Below the pieces are notes generated by a model, which searched no databases, had not been told where the DNA came from, and worked only from the letters and a program-made list of their open reading frames with translations. Of a stretch of 64,000 nucleotides of DNA, positions 55,277 to 64,000 are shown piece after piece. The first letter of the stretch is position 1, and the number at the start of each line of letters is the position of its first letter. A program made the translations under genes and the position numbers. This DNA comes from Leclercia sp. S52 (lineage in GTDB: Bacteria; Pseudomonadota; Gammaproteobacteria; Enterobacterales; Enterobacteriaceae). The stretch is from positions 3,782,001-3,846,000 of the forward strand of contig NZ_CP152474.1 in assembly GCF_039727615.1 (NCBI RefSeq), written 5' to 3'.

Positions 55277-55471
55277 TCTTTGCTCCTTGAAAGATTAAAA
55301 GAGTCGGGTCTCTTGTATCCCGGCATTATCCATCATATAACGCCAAAAAGTAAGCGATGACAAACACGTAATGTGTAGGTAGTCACGGCATCACAATCTG
55401 TTAAACGTAAGTTTAGCCGATATACACAAACTCAACCTGACTTTATCATTATCGATAGCGTAGAGCGCAGT

Positions 55472-55497
55472 ACGCCATAACGTTGTCGTTATGGCGT
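55472..55497 (-). terminator. Hairpin after alaS
   Basis: Perfect 11-base arms ACGCCATAACG / CGTTATGGCGT with a TTGT loop, 20 bases after the alaS stop. No U tract on the minus strand. Confidence 0.7.
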
Positions 55498-55517
55498 CTG
55501 TGTACGCTTTGTAATTA

Positions 55518-58145
<2,628 letters not shown>

Positions 58146-58276
58146 AATTATCCTGAAATCAAGCTAACGAAATGTCACAGCCGGTCACTACACAACCTTT
58201 GTTGGACGGACCAGCTACTGAAAAAAGTGGGAATAAGATAAGTTTTCTTTAGAGGGAAGTAAAATCCCGCATGCGT

Positions 58277-58777
58277 TCAATCGGTAAAATTACGCCAGAT
58301 TTCCTGAATATCCTCCATCAGGAAGCCGCGATAAAGCAAAAAGCGCTGGATTTTGACTTTTTCTGAAAACTCACGCGGCAAGGGTTCACCGTACTTCCGC
58401 ACGGCCTGTTCCCGCGCCAGCTCGCACCAGTCAATCTCGCATTCACGCATCGCCTTTTCGCTGGTTTCGCGCGGGATACCTTTTTGATTGAGTTCCTGGC
58501 GGATGCGCGCCGGGCCGTAGCCTTTCCGGCTGCGGCTGGCGATGAAGCGTGAGACAAAACGGGTATCGTCCAGATAACCGTGCTCATAGCACCAGGCGAC
58601 GACCCGATCGTAATCTTCTGCCGTGGCATCGATGGCTTCTGGTCCGTTTTTGCTCATTACCGGCGCGGCGAGTTTACGGCGAAGCTCCTGCTCGCTGTGG
58701 TCACGAACCGCAAGGATGCGCACGGCGCGATCGAGCAGGCGATTATAAGCAGGACGACGTGCTGTTGATTCATTCAT
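58277..58777 (-). CDS. recX: RecX regulator of RecA
   Basis: A 166-residue helical protein that caps RecA filaments. The triple-helical repeats include [21 protein letters not shown] and [12 protein letters not shown]. An upstream ATG at 58798 exists, but the ATG at 58777 ([11 protein letters not shown]) gives the usual length and falls downstream of the recA terminator. Follows recA, as usual. Confidence 0.95.
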   Translation of the reverse strand: MNESTARRPAYNRLLDRAVRILAVRDHSEQELRRKLAAPVMSKNGPEAIDATAEDYDRVVAWCYEHGYLDDTRFVSRFIASRSRKGYGPARIRQELNQKGIPRETSEKAMRECEIDWCELAREQAVRKYGEPLPREFSEKVKIQRFLLYRGFLMEDIQEIWRNFTD

Positions 58778-58812
58778 AGATAAACCTGCTGCAGTCAAAA
58801 TGCAAAAAGCAA

Positions 58813-58836
58813 AAGGGCCGCATTAAGCGACCCTTA
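58813..58836 (-). terminator. Intercistronic recA terminator
   Basis: Minus-strand AGGGTCGC...GCGGCCCT with one G-T pair followed by TTTTGC. In E. coli a partial terminator here lets only some transcripts reach recX. Confidence 0.75.
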
Positions 58837-58853
58837 TTTATTACTTCCGATTA

Positions 58854-59921
<1,068 letters not shown>

Positions 59922-59979
59922 TCATGCCGGGTGAAACAACTGCGCTTCACCTTGGATTTCTGTTCTGTTGCAGCAATTA

Positions 59980-59999
59980 TACTGTATGCTCATACAGTA
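59980..59999. promoter_or_regulatory. LexA (SOS) box of recA
   Basis: TACTGTATGCTCATACAGTA: perfect CTGT-N8-ACAG palindrome, close to the strongest known LexA site. It ends one base before the pncC stop codon. Confidence 0.97.
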
Positions 60000-60497
60000 T
60001 CAAGTGTTTTGTAGAAATTGTTGCCAGAGCGTTTTTAACGCATAAACGGTGGCCTGACGACGCACACTTTCACGGTCTCCGCTGAAGCATTCCCGGCGGG
60101 TAATCCCCTCGCCCTGCGCCGTCGCAAAGCCAAACCACACGGTCCCGACAGGCTTTTCAGCGCTGCCGCCGTCCGGCCCGGCGATACCACTTATAGAGAT
60201 AGCATAGTCTGCCCGGGCGGCACGCAGGGCACCAATCGCCATCTCGATCACCACCGGCTCGCTGACCGCGCCATGCTCGATAAGCGTGGGTTCACGGACG
60301 CCAATCATCTGCGCTTTCGCTTCATTACTGTAGGTTACAAACCCGCGTTCAAACCAGGCGGAGCTGCCCGCAATATCGGTGATAGCTTTCGCCACCCAGC
60401 CGCCGGTACAGGACTCTGCCGTGGTGACCGTCGCACCGCGCTGTTTCAGCGCCTGCCCTACCCTTTCACTGAGCTGCATCAATTCATGGTCAGTCAT
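60000..60497 (-). CDS. pncC: PncC nicotinamide-nucleotide amidohydrolase
   Basis: A 165-residue enzyme that deamidates nicotinamide mononucleotide in NAD recycling (CinA C-terminal family). Motifs TTAESCTGGWVAKAITDIAGSS and SGIAGPDGGS are present. An extended frame begins at 60530; the ATG at 60497 (MTDHELM) matches homologues. Upstream of recA in the same direction. Confidence 0.95.
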   Translation of the reverse strand: MTDHELMQLSERVGQALKQRGATVTTAESCTGGWVAKAITDIAGSSAWFERGFVTYSNEAKAQMIGVREPTLIEHGAVSEPVVIEMAIGALRAARADYAISISGIAGPDGGSAEKPVGTVWFGFATAQGEGITRRECFSGDRESVRRQATVYALKTLWQQFLQNT

Positions 60498-60621
60498 ATC
60501 GTTTTGACTCCTTAAAAACGTGCAGCACAAGATAGCACTTTAGTTGCCAGATATGAGGGTGAGGTGAAGGTTTTACGAGGGGGGCTTCAGAAAAATTAAA
60601 CAGGCCGAGCGGCTAAGAATG

Positions 60622-60653
60622 AAAAGTGAGTGGAACGGCTCCACTCACTTTTT
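60622..60653. terminator. Terminator between mltB and pncC
   Basis: AAAAGTGAGTGGA / TCCACTCACTTTTT arms with a five-base loop: a strong bidirectional hairpin with T runs. Terminates mltB (leftward). Confidence 0.9.
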
Positions 60654-60671
60654 CGGCGGGGAATGACAGTA

Positions 60672-61766
60672 TTAACTGAACGGCGATGCCACGCGCGCCT
60701 GCGCCACGGCCAGCCCCAGCTGCCAGACCGCCATCGCATAGTGCGTGCTGTGGTTGTAGCGGGTGATGGTGTAGAAGTTCGGCAGACCGTACCAGTACTG
60801 ATAGCCAGTGCCGATATCCAGACGCAGCAGGCTGACCTTTTGATTGGCGCTCAGCGGCTGCTGCGGCGTTAACCCTACGGACGTCAGCTGTGCCGGGGTG
60901 TAGCTGGTTTTAAAGCCATTCTCCAGCCCTGGTGCCTGGCCGTTAGCCATCACCGCGACCGGTTGACCTGGCGTCCAGCCATGCTCTTTGAAGTAGTTGG
61001 CGACGCTGCCAATCGCATCTTCCGGATCCCACAGGTTGATGTGTCCGTCGCCGTTGAAATCGACGGCATACTGCTTATAGGAGGACGGCATAAACTGGCC
61101 GTAGCCCATGGCACCGGCAAAGGAGCCCTTCAGATCCAGCGGGTCATCCTGCTCGTCGCGCGCCATCAGCAGGAAGGTTTCCAGCTCGGAGGAGAAGTAC
61201 TCCGCCCGGCGCGGATAGTTAAAGGAGAGGGTTGCCAGCGCATCCAGAATGCGGGTTTTGCCCATCACGCGGCCCCAGCGGGTTTCCACCCCGATAATCC
61301 CGATGATGATCTCCGGCGGCACGCCGTAGACCTGCTGGGCGCGGGTCAGCGCGTCCTGATACTGGTTCCAGAACGCCACGCCGTTCTGCACGTTGTCCGG
61401 GGTAATAAACTGGTTGCGATAGCGCAGCCACGCGCCGTTCGGCCCGGCCGGTGGCTGGGTGGTCGGTGCCTGTCGATCCATCAGTCGCAGCACGTAATCC
61501 AGACGCTTCGCCTGGGAGAGGATCTCCTGCAGCTGGGCTTTATTAAAGCCGTGCTTGCTCACCATTTTGTCGATGAACTGTTCCGCCGCGGGATTGTTGG
61601 CAAAGTCGCCCCCCATCTGCATCACATTATGCTGGGGTTCCAGCAGGAAGCCGCCGGACGGCGCGCCCGCCGTTTGTTGCTGGACCTCTTCGGTCTTCGG
61701 TTTGCTGCTACAGGCTGAGAGCAGGATAAGCGCAGGCAGTAAGGCTGCGTAACGACGCTTGAGCAT
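60672..61766 (-). CDS. mltB: MltB membrane-bound lytic murein transglycosylase B
   Basis: A 364-residue outer-membrane lipoprotein that cuts glycan strands to 1,6-anhydromuropeptides. The lipobox LSAC is at residues about 16-19, and the catalytic Glu is in GVETRWGRVMGKTRILDAL. DFNGDGHINLW forms the calcium-binding loop. A frame extension to 61841 lacks homology. Divergent from srlA. Confidence 0.95.
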   Translation of the reverse strand: MLKRRYAALLPALILLSACSSKPKTEEVQQQTAGAPSGGFLLEPQHNVMQMGGDFANNPAAEQFIDKMVSKHGFNKAQLQEILSQAKRLDYVLRLMDRQAPTTQPPAGPNGAWLRYRNQFITPDNVQNGVAFWNQYQDALTRAQQVYGVPPEIIIGIIGVETRWGRVMGKTRILDALATLSFNYPRRAEYFSSELETFLLMARDEQDDPLDLKGSFAGAMGYGQFMPSSYKQYAVDFNGDGHINLWDPEDAIGSVANYFKEHGWTPGQPVAVMANGQAPGLENGFKTSYTPAQLTSVGLTPQQPLSANQKVSLLRLDIGTGYQYWYGLPNFYTITRYNHSTHYAMAVWQLGLAVAQARVASPFS

Positions 61767-63554
<1,788 letters not shown>

Positions 63555-63566
63555 GAGGACTTCGTC

Positions 63567-63929
63567 ATGACCGTGATTTACCAGACCACCATTACCCGCA
63601 TCGGCCAGAGCGCCGCGGATGCGCTGAGCGACCAGATGCTGATTACCTTCCGTGAAGGCGCTCCGGCGGATATCGAAGAGTTCTGTTTTATCCACTGCCA
63701 CGGCGAACTGAGCGGCGCGCTGCGGCCTGGCAGCCAGCTCACGCTGGGCGACGCGCGCTATCCGGTGACGGCAGTGGGCGATGTCGCGGAGCAGAACCTG
63801 CGCGAGCTGGGGCATATCACCCTGCGTTTTGATGGCCAGACCGCGGCGGAATACCCCGGCACCGTGCACGTTGCCGGGCCGGTTCCGCAGGCGGTGATGG
63901 CCGGTTGTGTACTGAAATTTGTGGCGTAA
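63567..63929 (+). CDS. srlB: SrlB glucitol/sorbitol PTS EIIA component
   Basis: A 120-residue EIIA protein with the phosphoryl His in FCFIHCHGELSG. Separated from srlE by 12 bases. Intact. Confidence 0.97.
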   Translation: MTVIYQTTITRIGQSAADALSDQMLITFREGAPADIEEFCFIHCHGELSGALRPGSQLTLGDARYPVTAVGDVAEQNLRELGHITLRFDGQTAAEYPGTVHVAGPVPQAVMAGCVLKFVA

Positions 63930-63944
63930 TTAAAGGAGAGAAAC

Positions 63945-64000
63945 ATGGAACAGGTTGCAGTTGTCATTGGCGGGGGACAAACCTTAGGGGAATATCTCTG
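63945..64000 (+). CDS. srlD: SrlD sorbitol-6-phosphate dehydrogenase (start only)
   Basis: The first 18 codons run to the window edge: MEQVAVVIGGGQTLGEYLC, which includes the Rossmann glycine motif GGGQTLG of the short-chain dehydrogenase SrlD. AAAGGAGAG precedes the ATG. The rest lies outside. Confidence 0.93.
   Translation, partial: MEQVAVVIGGGQTLGEYL

Overview
The window is chromosomal DNA from a member of the Enterobacteriaceae, probably the Enterobacter/Lelliottia/Leclercia side of the family. Most core proteins read like close E. coli orthologues and the backbone follows the E. coli 60-minute region: nrdHIEF, proVWX, mprA-emrAB, luxS-micA-gshA, yqaAB, four tRNA-Arg plus tRNA-Ser, csrA, alaS, recX-recA, pncC, mltB, srlAEB(D). 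The species cannot be fixed from sequence reading alone.

Layout. 0-4 kb: the manganese ribonucleotide reductase operon nrdHIEF. 4-12.5 kb: an accessory stretch with an aldo/keto reductase and a divergent LysR regulator, three exported small proteins (cyclophilin-like, cupin, double carboxymuconolactone-decarboxylase lipoprotein), a LysE exporter, and an AT-rich pair of c-di-GMP genes behind a perfect CRP site. 12.5-38 kb: a cold-shock gene, then almost the whole formate hydrogenlyase (FHL) regulon in one block: fdhF with selenocysteine, a NiCoT nickel permease, hypF, a second fdhF with cysteine at the same position, hydN, then (after a P4-like RNA leader with a small gene, and an IS3-family element) hycABCDEFGHI, hypABCDE and fhlA. 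38-46.7 kb: proVWX, an MFS exporter, mprA and emrAB. 46.7-50.5 kb: a lipoprotein and a giant coiled-coil protein with a degenerate FKBP end, inserted between emrB and luxS. 50.7-64 kb: conserved core genes ending inside srlD.

How the FHL genes work together. FdhF oxidises formate. Electrons pass through HycB and possibly HydN to HycF, HycG and the NiFe subunit HycE, which are anchored by HycC and HycD. HypA-F build the NiFe site with nickel supplied by the permease, HycI trims HycE, HycA restrains expression, and FhlA activates sigma-54 promoters. Four sequences with correct -24/-12 spacing head these operons, each near short palindromes that could be FhlA sites.

Quality warning. Twelve genes carry fourteen apparent frameshifts, and every one is a single extra base, nearly all in G/C or A/T runs. 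Deleting that base restores a conserved protein each time, so these are probably sequencing errors rather than real pseudogenes. One additional in-frame TAG in the coiled-coil gene is a different kind of change.
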